64,000 nucleotides of DNA from Struthidea cinerea (GCA_013397865.1 VZTI01005041.1:1908269-1972268), one strand, 5' to 3'; counted from the first letter of the stretch, positions 25,621 to 40,530 are shown. The notes: generated from the sequence alone by a model not told the origin. A program made the numbers and translations.

Positions 25621-28600
25621 TGATTATCGTAAATCTGGTGCTGGTGGACACAGGGAATATATATCCTCTATTGAAGTGTCCACGCTTATCTTATTCAGAA
25701 AAAAAACCCTAAAAAGTAAGAAAAAAGAGAAATAAAAAAAATCTTTTAAATTGCCCTTTTTAAAGCATCTTCCTTTTCAAACAGAAATCCTATTCCATTG
25801 GGAAGAGCTGCACCTGGATTCTTCTAAAGAAAGGTGATAGCTACATATCTGCACTATTACTGTGAAAATGTCAGGTCTCTGATACATATGTGGATGAGAA
25901 ACTGCCCTGTATTTTTTATTTTGTTGTTCATCAGGATTATTATTCAATTTTACCACAAAGCTCTCAATTCTTCCAATTCTAAGATTCATCCTTCTGTCGG
26001 CTGCTGTGGAAATGTCTCCATTCAAAATAGCTTTGTGCATGACTGAAAAGCGGCTAGAAAGCTGAAATATTTGCATTTGTTCACCAACTTTTTGAGGCAT
26101 AAGTGTCTCAGTCTACCTTTATCCTTAATCTGTTGTGCTAATCAATGTTTTTTGGGTTTTTTTTCTGAGACCAATTTCATGACACTAAAAGCAATTCTTC
26201 CATATAATTTTCTTGGTATGCAGAAGGTAGGTGTTTTACTTAGTTCAGGTTGAAGTTGAGAAATAGTGGCCTAGAGTATGGCTCATGCTCCTGGGCTGAG
26301 TCAGAACTCTAAAAATTCTTCTCTCTCAACAGAGTTCTGTGTTTGCATGAAAACAGAACTATTTCCTGTACTGGCCCTAAGTTGGACTTAGGATGAAGTG
26401 GGAAAGAAAAGTATCCGAGTAATCAAGAAAGGCATTGATTCAAAGATTTTTGCTTCTGCCACTCATCCCACAGGTCACTGACAGACCGTGTTTTAGATCA
26501 GAAGTTTGAAGGGCAGCCATGGGGATGCCAGTCACCCTTACCATGCAACTGGAGAGAGATTTTGTCTCTCTGAACTCTCCCCCTCCTGCATGTTAGCTAG
26601 GAAGGGTCTGGTTGGTTACACATGCTCTCTGAAGGTGCAATCAGTCATTCTTTAAAGGAAAGAAGACAGTTTTTGAATATCATCTCTTCTGGCTCTTCAA
26701 ATTCTGTCATTTCAGAAAGATGTTATGAGATATGGGTGGGGTTTATTTTGCTCAAAAGAAATCCACAATGGTCTAACTGGTATGCTGGAATGAGACTCCC
26801 TACCTTTTGCAATATAATGGATAATGCCAGAAACAGAAATATTCTAATATTGATGAGGCTTCTGGTTATGCAAAGGTGGCATTTTTAAAAGGAGCATGCA
26901 ACTCTGAGACTCTTTAGTGGTGCTGTTAGAGCTGTTTGGAAGTGAGAGAAAGCATTTTTTCCTGGAAAATGATACTTCACTTGAAACCATTTTGTCACTG
27001 CAATAATTTCACTTTCTTCCCCTCTACTTCCTAAGTCAGAAGACTCAACTTCTGCAAAATGTAACTCACATAACATATCAAATAAAATACTTTATTAGCT
27101 GAAATACCTTACTGAATGTGTCTCAGGTGGTGATATGGGGCAGTGTATGTTACTGAAACTTTAATACCTACTGGTATTAAAAATTAAATTTTACAATAGA
27201 TAAAAGCTCATTGTGCATGATGGAATAGAGTAATATCTTTCATGCTAGCTGTGTGGTCTTCTAAAGCCACTGTAAATATTGAAAAATACTTCTTTTCCAT
27301 CTGAAATTATTAAAGAAATTACCTGAAAAAATCACTTTTTTGTTTTCTTCCCATGATGTCTTTGAACAAATTATATAGGCAAGAAAAAAAGAGACCTTTT
27401 TCTTCTCTAGTCCTAGTCAGAAACCTGAAAATGTCTATGACTTGTAGCTGGCAGATTTGGTTGCTGGTTTTTTTAAATGAAAATTAAGTCTGGGTACAAC
27501 AGAATGATCTGTATGCAGAGTATGCCGTTAACCACTGCTATTCACCACCAATAACACAGATGGATCTGCCGATTTAAGTTGTGAAACATATGGCTTTAGT
27601 AAGGAAGAAATGACAGCTGAGCTAAGTATCTTTGACAGAGTAACTCTAGAAAAAGAATATAAAGTTAGTTGCTTTGAAAATTGCCTTGCTTTCTTCAAAG
27701 CCTACACTCCTCACTTCACCCTCTGTCACCTTAATATCCATGAGTTCTGTTTCATGTAAGAAGTTTTTCATGTCTTTGTACCTTTCAAAATTATATGAGA
27801 TACACAGCCAGGAGCAACTGCCAGAATAAGCATTACTGAGCAGAGAACATGCTATTTCTTTCAAGTCTGAGAAACCAATTGCTTTTATTACATTAAAAAC
27901 TGACCATGGATTATGTCTCTTCTCCCATTACACTTAGCCTTTCTTTCAAAACTATGACTAGTGTATAATTTCATTAAATTCCAGCTTGTCTCCTTAATAA
28001 AAAACTTTCAAATTCTCTGATTAAAAAAAATTTTAAAAGGCTATGCAGGACTTCTTACACTTTGTTTCACCAGTCACTGAGTCTATAGTTCTAGGGTAAT
28101 ATTTCTGACACATAAGTATAGAACTTTTAGAATTCCTACTTAGTTTTGTTAGTCCTCTCAGTCTGAAAATTAGGAAGAGTTGACACATAATTAGCTTTAT
28201 TCTTTTTGTGCAATAAAAAGATCAGAAAGTTTATACAAATTATTTTCATTTGGGTTAATTGATATGGAGAAGGTGCTGTAGTTTTTCATGTTTCCACAGA
28301 GACTAAGTTCTGTTTCACTTCTGGACTCAGGCAGTCATGGCTCACACTGTTGTTTATACAATAGTAGCATTACTAAGGCTGCGAACTGCAAATACAGGAA
28401 AGAGCAGTGTTATTGGGTAACAGGTATATATGAGGCTTTAAAGCAGCACCATGATTCTGAAAAATGAAAACACTAAGACCTCAGTTTTTTGCAGAATGCT
28501 CCCTAAAGCACTTCTGAGAAAGTTCAGTAACACAAACATCTGGTTCTATTTTTACACTCTCTCTTGTACAAGTTCCTTATACAAATTCTGCACTTTTAGC

Positions 28601-29730
28601 CTGTTGTATGTTCTTCAGGTATATGAGGTTTTCTGCTTTAACATGGCAAGTAAAAATGCCTCCATACTCTAAGCAGTATTACAAAATTCAACAAATCAGT
28701 AGAATTATCTTTGCCTAGTCCTGTACGTACATGGATTTCAAATACAGCTGTTTATGACTAAATATGGTAGGCATTAGGAATACTACTCTAACCTTATTAC
28801 AAATGAAGGACGACTTGCAATTTATTTTTTATTGGATCATATTTTTACAGTCGTTTGGATGGGATATAGACACGTATCTCAGCAACCTTTTTTGAAGAAG
28901 AGACATTTATTTTTAAGATCCACAAAAAGCTTGTACTCAAGCCATAGAAGTTTGAGCCTCAGCCAGCTATTAATTTGATGGAACTGTTCTTCTAAAAAGT
29001 CATTATAGTTTTGCCCTGGCATCCCTAGATAAAGGGTTGCTCATGGCATTCGCAGAGAATTTGGAGGTCCCAGAGGCATTTCAGCTTTTAGTAAGTCTTT
29101 CAAGACAGGGAACGCAGAAAGGCACTTGGTGACATTTCTGTATCTAATTTAGGAGTGTGAAGGTTCTTGCTTCTGTTTTGTACTAAAATCTGAACAAGAA
29201 CCTAGACTGAAACATTTCTTTTAAAATTTCCTACTAGATGTAGAAAATTCGGCTTATCTCAAGGGTGTGGCAACATGGTGTGTGGGGACATTAAGGCTGA
29301 GACAGAAAAACCTGTCTGTTAGCATGATCTTTTTTTCACCTTCATTCCAGCTTCTTATTCATGAAGGAATAACAACTTTAAACTTTTCAAGAGGTAAGAG
29401 TTCCACACTAACAATTCATGTCCAGTGTTGGCCACTATAAGGAAATACTAGCATTAGAGGATTTAATGTTGGGAGGGAGAAAAAATATTACACCAGAAGT
29501 GTTTCCTATTTCCTTTACATTCTTAGATTTTGTTTACTCTCAACTGAATTAAAATCATTTATTTTTGCTGTCTCTTGTCCTTACATTGGGTTATTATGCA
29601 GCGGTGGTTTTCATATAGCACATTGGACTTTGCCATGTAATTGGCATTGGCATAAGTAAAATGTATTACCATAGGAATTCAAGACATTATCTGTCCTTGC
29701 TACAAATAATCTATTTTCAGAAAAAAATTG

Positions 29731-29780
29731 ATGTTGTGTTTCATACACAACATATATCAAATGATACACAATGTGTATCA
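29731..29780 (+). repeat. Two adjacent perfect hairpins
   Basis: ATGTTGTGT at 29731-29739 pairs with ACACAACAT at 29745-29753 (9-bp arms, 5-base loop). TGATACACA at 29762-29770 pairs with TGTGTATCA at 29772-29780 (9-bp arms around one base). The structures are too short for a typical microRNA precursor and no function is implied. Confidence 0.75.
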
Positions 29781-32700
29781 CAGTTTTCCTTCTTACAATG
29801 TGTGTGTGCCTCAGGGGGAAAGAAATGCAGCAATGGGACGAGAACATTTTCTTCTGAGCACGTAGCTCAGTGCAGCATTTTCAGTCTTAACTGATTATTA
29901 TTTTCTAAGATCTCTACATACAGAATGTTGGGGTTTTAGATCTTGTAACATATTCTGTGTAAATTTTTTGAGAAATGTTAAAATAACAAAAGTATACTTA
30001 TTTCAAGAATGACTCTACTGGCAATTTCAAGAGATTTAAAAGCACACTTAAGTTTGGTACAAAAATATGTCTGTTTGCTTAGCTGTTGTGGGAATCACAA
30101 TGCTTCTTGTTCTGGCAAAACATGTTGTACACTAAGGAGAAAAATTTTCCCAAATTGTTTGATATATTATATCAAAAATATGGGTACATAGTTGTCTGTG
30201 TGTACAATTATGTTACACACTTATTTCACTTAGCTGTATCTACCATATGATTTTTAACATTTATTATAAACCCTTGAATGTGACTTAAAAAACAGTTTAA
30301 CACAACTAATAAACTTGAAGAGTCAAGATTGGAGAAATAGCACAGATAAAACATAAAATTACATAAAATTATAGAAACACAAACAACAGTAATAGCTAAA
30401 TAGAATAATCAAATTACACCATACTGGGCATACAATATTTAGCACATGCAATTCAAACTAAGAGAAGGGAGTCCATCTGGACTTTAAAAATAAAAAAAGA
30501 AAGAAAAATTGGAAGTTCAATTCTTTGGCAGACAATAAATATTCTTCGTATGCTGGTCATTATATGGGGTCAAATCTATATCACGTAAAACCAGATGCAA
30601 ATCACACCTCAAGAAAAATAGTCAAAACTAGGTAGAGAGTAAGAGCAGTAATTGATGAAAGCAGAGCCGAGGGAAGACATTTTGGATCCTGACTGAAGTT
30701 AGTCCTGTATGCTGCTTTTTCCTATCCTTCTCACATAAACTTGCTATACTTTGTTTCAAGATGTTTTCCATTCTCACGTGGAATGGTGGGTATTATTTAA
30801 GAGTACTTAAGAATCTCTCACAAGATTTGCGACATCTAAGTTTCCAGTATTCTCTAGAAAATAGTTTACACTGTGGAAGTCAGGCATGAAAACTCTCATT
30901 AAATTTTAGCCTTAAACATGCTCTCTTCTGAATCTTACCCTTCCCCTAAATCTGTAGCAGATAGACAGCCGTTCACAATGTACAGTTAATGTTGCATCTG
31001 TCTCTATAAACGCTCTGTGCAATGTATATCTTTTATTTGACAATTAGTAAAAGTGAATGTTCCACAAAGGACAAATAATCAGATTCTACAGACCATCTAA
31101 TACAGTTAATGCCAGAAGGAGAAAACCATAACAGCACAAGACTCTCTTGAAAGCTTGATTAAATATTTAGTGACACTATAAAAATGCCTTTATTGATTAT
31201 TATAACATTCCTGAACATGTGTCATTTGAGACCTATGATAAGTATTTCATGTATTTGTGCAAATTGAGCTGTAAATCTGAGAAAACAGCTGCCATTAAAA
31301 CCAAGATGGCTGTATTACAAGCCAGCAAGACGTAAAAGGATTACATTTAGGAGGTTAAATTCAATGACATTCTTTCTTCAGTCATGAATTGTAAAATCCA
31401 CTCTGTTGGCTAGAAACCAGAAGTAATTCCTTTGAAATATGTATTCAAGGGGAATGGGGGGAGGACGACAATTAGTTTTGGAAACAGAAATGTAATTTCT
31501 GATTGCAACAATAAAGATCCATGAAAGCTGTCCTTGACTATTAAATAAAGCCAATGGTGTGCATTCCAGTCATGGCACCACTTTGTTCCTGACATACCAC
31601 CTATTCAGAAAATTGCAGTGATCTGCTAGCTCTCAGAGACTGTGAATGTGAGGGAGAGCTTGGATATTTCCATGAACTTTCTCTGTGGTTTGTGAATTTT
31701 TTTGGTGGGGCTCACAGAGAGTCAATATTGAGAAGTATTTTCTTCTGTGTTGGCTGATAGATGGAGCACATCTTTTAAAAGGGAAGGGTAAAACTTGACT
31801 TGTTTCAGTCAAGAAAACGCAGGATAACTGCATAAATAAATCAAAGTAAAACCAATAGTGGGGAGGGGAGGAAGCCTCTCAAGGTAAATAACAAGTATTG
31901 ACACCAGAAGAAGTGGGTATAAAGCGGTTATGAGCAAATTTAGTTATAAATTGGAAAATTCCTTTTCCGATTAACAGGAAGATGACCTAATTGCTTTTAA
32001 AATAGGTCACTTCATGAAGGAGTAATATGGGAGCAGCAAGGGGGCTATTCTGAATGCACAGCAGGTTGCTTGAGTGATTTCCATGCCCTCACCCCACAGT
32101 CCCATTTCTCTAGATTTTTACTGACCTCTGTAGTTTTTGTGCTATGTCCATTATAAAAGGATTTTAAAAAGACAATTTTTAACTATAGCCTAAAATTGAA
32201 ACATTCCTAAAAGATATAACATTTAATTTCTACTTAATATTTAAATAGGTATTTAAGCACATTGTGAAGATGGAACTAAAATCAATCATATTCCCCTCTT
32301 GGGATAAAATTAATTGTTCACATGAAAAAAAGGTCTTCAGTTTATTCATCATCTAACCATTACCTACACTACTATTTCTATCTTACAATGAAATAATTGT
32401 TTCATTGTTCATTCTTTGCTGCTCAACTAAATGCTTATTTTTTTCTGTAATAACATGATTTTTAAAGCCAAAAGGCATGCACAGACTTGACTGACCACAA
32501 TTACTTTCCTATTGATATGGTTTACATTGAAGCACTATAGGACAAAAACCTTACGAATCCTAAAAGCAGGTAGAAGAATCCAGGACTGTCCCAGTGGGCT
32601 CTTATCCTTCCCATCAGGCATTCTGTAAACACTTACATTCCTGGCTTCAGAGGTGGGAAATTACTCAGACACAAAAGGATTGAAGTCCTAACCCTCCCAA

Positions 32701-35700
32701 AACATTGTAGCCATTGTGTCCGTAGTGTCCCACCCCATCACTCAGAGCATCAGAGATTTCTGACTGAATCCCGGCTTCACAGCTGTTCCTCACTGCTGCC
32801 TTTGGTTAGAACTCCAAGAAAGGAGCTATATTTCCATCTCTCTATCATTTTCTAGAAGTAGAGCAGCCTTCTCTCAATTCTGTGATTATCCTGAATCCTG
32901 TTCTTAGTGTCTGGTTGAAATTTAGCATCTGCATTTTAGGAAGTCTGACATTGGCTGGTACAGACTGGTCCCTAGTGTTTTCTTGGTTCTAGTCAGATCA
33001 AAATCTATGTTTTTCAGTTTCTTTTCCATTTAGTGAGTTGGTTCTTAATGGGGAGAAAAATTTTACCAAATATTTCTCAAAGAGGGAGATTATGTAAGTA
33101 TTTCAGCCAAGGACAAAAGGTGCTGTTTGTTTATGAATAGAGTTTAAGACTTAAGTAGAAAGCATTTTAAACACCTTAGCAGTGTAAGCAACTCAGAGAA
33201 TACATGGAAAATGTCCACAAAGAACTGAGCCAGTAATAACAAGGCAAGTAAGGAGCCGGAGAGAACAAAGTCAGATTCTTCTTTTTCATTCATCTGTATT
33301 TCAGAAGTTATAGCTGTGTTTAAATCAGTGTTAAGGGTGGCACCTAGAAGGCAGATGATTCTGAAAGTAAGTATGTCCTCTTATTGGACAGAGAGAAAAG
33401 ACCAGAATTTTGAATGGGTCTTGAATCTTTGACATCATATGAAAACATTATATTTTTATAGGATAGACAACAAAATGTAAGAGTTTAATAACATCTGGAT
33501 CTCATTTCAAGCCACAGAAGTGGAGAAAAAAGTCAGGAATCTAATTTAGCCGTATGTGCTTAGCATAAGTAGAGTCATAAACGCTTGGAATATTATATTC
33601 AGGCAGAGAGACTGGAGCAGAGCAGAATGTAGTGATATATTAAATAGTTGCATTTCTATTGGATTGTAAATGGTATTGGTTGTTTCCCAAATATAATTTT
33701 GAAAAAGGCTTATATCAAATTTTCTTTTGTTACAGTCACTAGGGAATTAAAATGTGACAGTAAGCAAGCTCAGGCAGCAATGGTTTTATGAGCAGACTAG
33801 CATACATTAAAAATGCTGATGTATACAATATTACCTCAGGTTGCAGTGTCAACAGAATATAGATTTATTCCAAGAAAAAAAAATATTTTCAGACAAGTTT
33901 GCTTCTATATCTAGCATTCTTGTAAATTAGTTTAGGGCTCATGAAAAATACCAACCTAGATGAGAGGAATGCTGGAGCCATTTTTTAATTCCAGGTGAGG
34001 TATAGAATGGGCAGGAGTGCAGCTTTTTTCAGACTGGCCTAACAACTTACTTCGCTTGTGGCTGAGTAACCCAAATCCTGCCGGAAAGGAATAGGGGGCA
34101 ATGCTAGCCAGGACATCACAGCTGTTTGTGTTGCAGGTTTATTAGCTTACACCCCAATCCCCAGTGCTTAGCTGAAGCACAGGTCAAGGGCCCTTTGTCT
34201 TCCACATCTTTTCAGAAGTACTGTGCAGACTGTAAGTATATTGCACTTAAAATAAGAACTTTAAGGGGTTTATGTACCTTTATCTCACTGAACTTTGTTT
34301 CTTCCCAGAAGTGACATATCCAACACTTCTATTAAGCAGTTGATATTTGAACACAATTTCCATAATCTTCATCGTGTCTTTACAAAAATCTCCCATCTAA
34401 CTGTTCCCCTAAAGCCATAAAACACACTATCACTAACTGCACATGAGACCGACTAACAGATAATGGCCAAATTTCTTATGTTTGTAATCTGAAGTAACAC
34501 TAGTGTGAGAACTCTAACACTCTCCTTTTGGTGATTGTTTTCCTATTAGTATTTATTTTCTGCTGTGGTTGGATGTGATATCAGGGACTGATTAAGCCTT
34601 TCTGTAATCTGATTTTTTTCATGTTCTGATCGATGCACTTCCACAGTTTCCCAAACCCATTCTGTTTCTCAGATGTAGTGTTTTACATTAATGACTTACA
34701 TTAATGAATGTCTTAAAAAAGGTAGGAAAGGGATTCAATCATAAGAGACAGAGACCCTGTTAGGAGAGATGGTTCACAAAGCAGGCACAAAAATTCTATC
34801 CCCTTTTCATTCTGGCCCTCCTGCTTCTTTCATCTTTTTATCCCATTAAATGCTAAATCACTAGCAGTGAAGGCAAGGAATAAATAAAAACAGAAAGGAA
34901 AAAAGATGGCCAGTATTGCAAGGGGCAAACCGCTGCTGTATGGATACTATTTGTGATATGTTTATATATATTGCTTGCTTTCTGTAGGAAGAGCTAATTT
35001 ACCTCAAACATTATTTTTTAGACCTTTGTTAGAAAAATGGATGGGGGGAAGGACGGGAAGGGAACTCTTTACAGCATTTCCAAGAAGAGGTACAGAACAA
35101 CAAGCAGCCTAAAATACAGGATTTACCTTTGTGAACATGATATTTTTCAGTGAAAAGATGTTGATACATTATATTAATCTCCTTTTTAAAGGGACACTGT
35201 AGTAGAGCTGTGGTATGGTTTTAGAAAAACCTCCACCCTAATATGTTTTTCTTTGCTTAAATATTTATATTAACTAAGCTTAAATGATCATTTTAATTAT
35301 TATGTTCTTGTTCCTTTCGTTTATTGTTTTGCTGGAAAAATGGATGGCAATGATTAGATGAAATTTTTCTTAAACTTCTGTTTTAATGGTACCTTGGCAT
35401 AATAGTAATGAAAGAAGTCTCAGAAACATAATTACTATATTCTAGCTTGAGAAGGAAAACATTTTAAGTGTTGATGAGGAGAAGTACTACAACTGGCTAT
35501 AATAAGTTTTCTGAAAGCAGTTATTTTGCCTTTATTTTAAAAATAGAAATTTGGTATATTACCATAATTATAATCCTAGATATATATTACAGTTTTAATG
35601 AAAAAGGAAAATCTCAAATATGAAACAGCACCCATAAGAAGCATCTAAAGCTCTGTGGAGAAAGTTGGAGGGTTGCCAGTATGATTGTCATATCAATATT

Positions 35701-38700
35701 CACAGAAAAATTAAATGCAGCACTATGGCAAAAATGAAGTAATTTTAGAGCCTCAGAGTTAAAAAAAAAAAAAGGGGGGTTTTACTTTTTTTACTATAAT
35801 TACTAGACCATATTTTGCATTTAGGGTATATAGGTAACATATAAAAATACGTGGATGAATCAGAGATATTTTAAGAATGTCTCTGGAACAAAAATATTTT
35901 TTATATTTTTCAGAAACCTCTAAGAGTTTTAGTAGAAAGAGCTAGCAGTGTTAATAAGTCATAGTTTAAAGTAATCAATTTCCCTTTTGGTTTCCATGGG
36001 AAGCAATGATAAATAATAAGTATTATAAGTATTAATAGAATTAATAGAATAATAAAGTATTTCTAGTTTCTACTTCTATACTTATGTTCACTTAGATTAA
36101 TGAATACACAGCCTATAAAATTTTCATGTATTTCTGTTCAAAAGACTGAATAGGATGTTTCAAATTACAAAAGGGAGTAATTTCTGAGGTAGCTCTGGGT
36201 GAGATGCACACTACACATACATGCTTCTCAACGAAAAAAGCCACATCTCCTTCCCACCCCTGAAATCAGTCTATGAGGTACCACTCATGGCTACTGATTT
36301 TGAGAGAGTGACATCTCATACCAAACAAAAGTATTTCTATTTCAGTTGGACTGTACTCTCCATTCCAGGGACTGTCTTTAGATAGAGCAGTATTTAGTTG
36401 TAGGCTTTGTATTTAGACTCATGAGTGCTAATTTTCTGTCATACCAGACTTAATCAGAGCAGTGTCTGCATTACGGACTAATATAAATTGACACTATAAA
36501 AAGGGGTTTTTTATACCCTTTTCCAACTCCCCTGTTTTCTGTAAGAAAATGGGGATATGTCTTACTTTTTACTTTGTATCTGCAAAGTATGTAAACTGTT
36601 CAATCCTCGCATTTTGTGTTCCATACTTGTCAGTTCTTCATATTTCAAACACTGTGAATACTCAAGCAAGTCATTTGTGCACCTTCAGCTGTGGAAATTC
36701 AATCCCTTTCAAGATAAACTCTTTGCTTTATTGAAATTAATCAGCAACTTAATTAATCCATCATCTATTAAAAGGCTTATGCCTGGAATGTATATTTTGT
36801 GACTCAGATATTTCTTTTGAACATATCATGCATTTTTAATGAAAGTAATGAATATAGTCTAGATAAAAGAGATGGGATACATTTGGGTGCTACAGCATGG
36901 CATTAAAGCTTGGTTGATATCACTTTGGGAAGTCCATGGAGTTCGCTGAGGACGAGAGAGTGAGCAAGTACCCTATAGCCACTTCTGAGACAAATATCTG
37001 CCATTACGTCATATTAATGTTCTCCAGACAGTTACACAGTGTGGGAAATGGTAGTACAGAATTACAGTATCTCCTTATAAAAGTGAAAACCAAAGATAAA
37101 CTTGGAGAAACGTACACGAAAAGAAAAACCCCCAAAAGAGTACCTGCACTCAACACATCTGCCTGAGCAGTCAAGAAACAGCAAACTTCAAGGTTCCCAC
37201 AGCAGAGAAGCAGATGCTGTCCCTCAGTCCTCAACTCCTGATCTTTTAGTTATATACTCAGTTATAACCTCATGTCCTTGAAAAAGCAGATATTGCCATT
37301 TTGCTACATATAAAAAAAATGGTTCTGATTAACACTTAAATTAAAGTAATTTTCAGCTCTACAAGGTGTCAAACAATTTATATGTCTTCACTGATTACAG
37401 TCATAACATTAAAAAGTGGAACAGTAGCTTATTCAGGACACTTTTTTAATTAAGACTTTGACCATTGGTAACTTGCCTTTTATTAAGCACCCTGAATACC
37501 ACACTAACCTCATTATACGCTGCAGTAAAGTGTAAATGAGTGTCCTTAAAGTGGGATTCACTTGTCTAGAATTTGCTGTTCTTCAGCAAAGTACTCTTAT
37601 CATTTGTAAGGGTGCTATGGATGCTACACCTCACTTTTGCTGCTAATTCAGCCTTAATTATGCACAAATTCATGTTCAATTTCTATTAAACTCTAATGAA
37701 GAAATTACTTTGAGACTTTTTCAGCTCCTGCTGGGAAACTCTTCTATTTCACATCACTAATGAATTACATTCTTAACTTTATTACTACATTTCTTGAACA
37801 ATCAGAGTTTCTGGTTCATGAATCACATCATTATTATTTTACTATGCTTTTATTTTTGTTTGATACACTGTAGTTCTGAATTATAGATGGCCTTTGTTTT
37901 CATTCTGTTGCCTGCCAAGAAGAATGCACTGCTTTTTTCCCCCATTGTCACAACTGCAAACCCTTAGAGTAGTATGTGGAAGAGTTTACTTTCCCCAGGA
38001 AAAAAATAAAAATAAAAATGTGGCAATATCTAGAAAAGCTTCAAATAGCTTTTGCAAGAACACAAGTAGTTTTTTTCCACATTTATGTGTAGAAGCTCAC
38101 AGTATATAGACTGGCACACTGCCATTTAATTTCATAGAGCTATGGAAAGCTGAATTTATTTAATCCTGCTGAGATTCCAGCCTTTTTGCTTCCTGCAACA
38201 AATCAAAATTATTAAAAACTATCTGCACTCAAAGTTTCCATAACTGGAAAATTGTTTAATGTACCCCAGACCAGAAGGAAACACAGGTAAAAGAGGTAAA
38301 GTTATTAAAACTTGATCAGTGGAGATTGATAGAAGCCACATCGTAAGGTAGAGTGACTAATGCTGAAATTCAGAGGAAATGATTAGATAATAAAAATCTG
38401 TTTCAGGGACTGTACTGGATAGTATAACAGGACATATCTTTTATCTGAAGAATTATAATAAAACTTGTAGAAAGGTTTAGAACAACAAAGACAGTGATAT
38501 GACTGACAAAAAGCAACACCACTGATTTAAGAAGATCAGCTTATCTGTGATTATGAACATCATATGACACAAAATGCTACTTATCTGAAGTATTGTAAAA
38601 GCAAATTCAATTAAGTAGTTTGGAGCATTGTGGAATTTTCACCTTTTTGCCTAAGTTCAAGTTACTGGGTTCCTTTCCCAGTTCATTAATATATCTATTA

Positions 38701-40186
38701 ATTTTAGTGCAGAAATGCATCATAACTTAAAGTAGTAGAAGATGATACTATTGTCTAGCAAAGTGATTTTACCTTTTTTATCATTGCTGTAATTTATTTA
38801 ACATCTGCATATTTCATACACTGCCCATCAACCAAGGTCCTCCTTGGGACTACTAATATTTCTCATTCCTCCTGGGCAGTGCAGCTGTCCAAAATTTGAG
38901 GAGGCAAGGTAACTCTTGGCATTAGCACCATGTTACCTATTTCAGGCAGAATTTTCAAAGGATGTCTTTTATAAGTTTTATCTACATGACCAAATAAGCA
39001 ACAAAACCAAAGCTATACAGAATAGCAATTATGCTGAATATGTGTGGACTGCAGACTGAATGAGGGAGCTTTTACAGCAGGTCTCCCTGTCTCCCCTTCC
39101 ATGTCTCTCTACCCATTCTTTCCTGCCCTATACTTTGTTCTGTCTCAGAAGAGTGCAAAGGTCCTACACAGCACACAAATTTCTTCACACAGTAAAGCTG
39201 CATTTTATATCCAGCTTGTATATGATTTTACTCATTAGAGAAAGACTAGACAAGATGCAGGGTAACACAGGATCAGACCTCCGATATTTGACATTAAAAA
39301 GTGGTTCTTGTCCTTCATTACTTACGATTTCTTCTTATATTTTGCCCTGTTAATTTATCCTCCACAGAGGTAGCTAATGATGCCCAATTGTTGAACATCA
39401 AATAGTTTGTAAAATATATTTCCATAAAAAGATTCAGTTTACCTTCCCTCTGTCTCTTTTCTATTCTTTACCTTACTATAATACTTTTGTAAATTGTAGT
39501 TTTTTTTCCCATGCTGGTTTGTTTGGGTTTTTTTTAAGCCAGGAGGTTTGGTATTTTCTAGTCACTGAATATATATTTTCTGTTAGAACATAATCACAAA
39601 TTAACTGTCTTGTTCTGACCCCTCAATCTAAATACAGGCAAATAGAAATCTAGCCATTCTATAAATTCTGTATTTCTTCTTAACATTACCTTATCAGGCA
39701 ATATGCCCTTGTGCTTTAACTTCATTTCCACACTTCATTCCAAATCCTTTTGATAACTCCTAGAGCAAACAGAAAGGCCATGCAGAAAAGAAGATTAACC
39801 CTTCAGTCTAAAAGGTAAAGTGACTTTGTCTGGATTAGTGGAGAAAATGTCAGCAGGCAGGAAGACAGAGGGCACCATCATTTGAGTAAAGGAGATGAAG
39901 TAAGCACACAAGAAAAATGCTGCATAAATATTATGCATTTACTGCTAGCTTGCTAGTGGAACATACACATTTCCTTTGCATAATAGGTCATAAATTACAT
40001 CAAAAATCTGTATTTTCAGGTTGTAAACAATCTGAAAATTGTTTAATATATTAGAAATACTACCAGTAAAAGAAATATAGCTAAACCTTGCATCTAGTAT
40101 GTTTTGTCTGGAGGACAAAAAACACAAGAGGCAAATTTCTTCCCTTAATAATCTTGCTTAACTACAGAAATTGGCAGGAAAATTAC

Positions 40187-40530
40187 AATCATAGAATCAT
40201 CAGGGTTGGAAGAGTTCTCTAAGATCATCCAGTCCAACTGTCATCCCAGCACCACCACCATAACCCCCAAACTGTTATATGCCATCACCCAACACCAGAC
40301 CCAGATGCTTCTTAAACACCTCCAGAGATGGTGACTCCACCACCTGCCTGGGCAACCTATTCCAATGCCTGGCCACACAAACATTGAAACCATCTAATCT
40401 GAATCTCCCCTGTTTCAGTTTTAGGTCATTTCCTCTGATCCTCTCACTGCAGGCATCGCAGGAGAGACCAAACCCCTCCTCACTACAGCCTCCTTCCAGG
40501 GAGTTGTAGAGTGTGATGAGGTCCCTGTAT
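40187..40530 (-). repeat. CR1 LINE, 5'-truncated 3' end
   Basis: The left end carries the CR1 tail in reverse orientation (AATCATAGAATCAT, then GGTTGGAAGAGTTC and ATCATCCAGTCCAACTGTC). It is followed by the conserved 3' body, including CACCTGCCTGGGCAACCTAT, CCAATGCCTGGCCACA, TTAGGTCATTTCCTCTGATC and GAGTTGTAGAGTGTGATGAG. The match fades near 40530, where 5' truncation is likely. This copy belongs to a different CR1 subfamily from those at 7927 and 60839, judged by the differing 3' untranslated sequence. No catalytic domain is present. Confidence 0.93.

Larger units (their letters stand above)
22090..40186. other. Unique AT-rich non-coding DNA
   Basis: About 18 kb with no supportable gene. 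The longest open frame, about 107 codons on the minus strand at 25777-26100, has no recognisable domain and overlaps another frame on the opposite strand. Small direct repeats are present: ACATAAAATT twice at 30351-30370 and TTACATTAATGA twice at 34683-34707. An AT-rich AATA/ATTA-type low-complexity patch lies at about 36008-36060. Blocks at 31160-31360 and 37560-37800 look like possible conserved non-coding elements. No tRNA, rRNA or microsatellite of note was seen apart from entries listed separately. Confidence 0.55.

Noticed and set aside
25777..26100. Minus-strand open frame of 107 codons
   Set aside because: No domain is recognisable, an overlapping frame lies on the other strand, and no splice or promoter context was seen.
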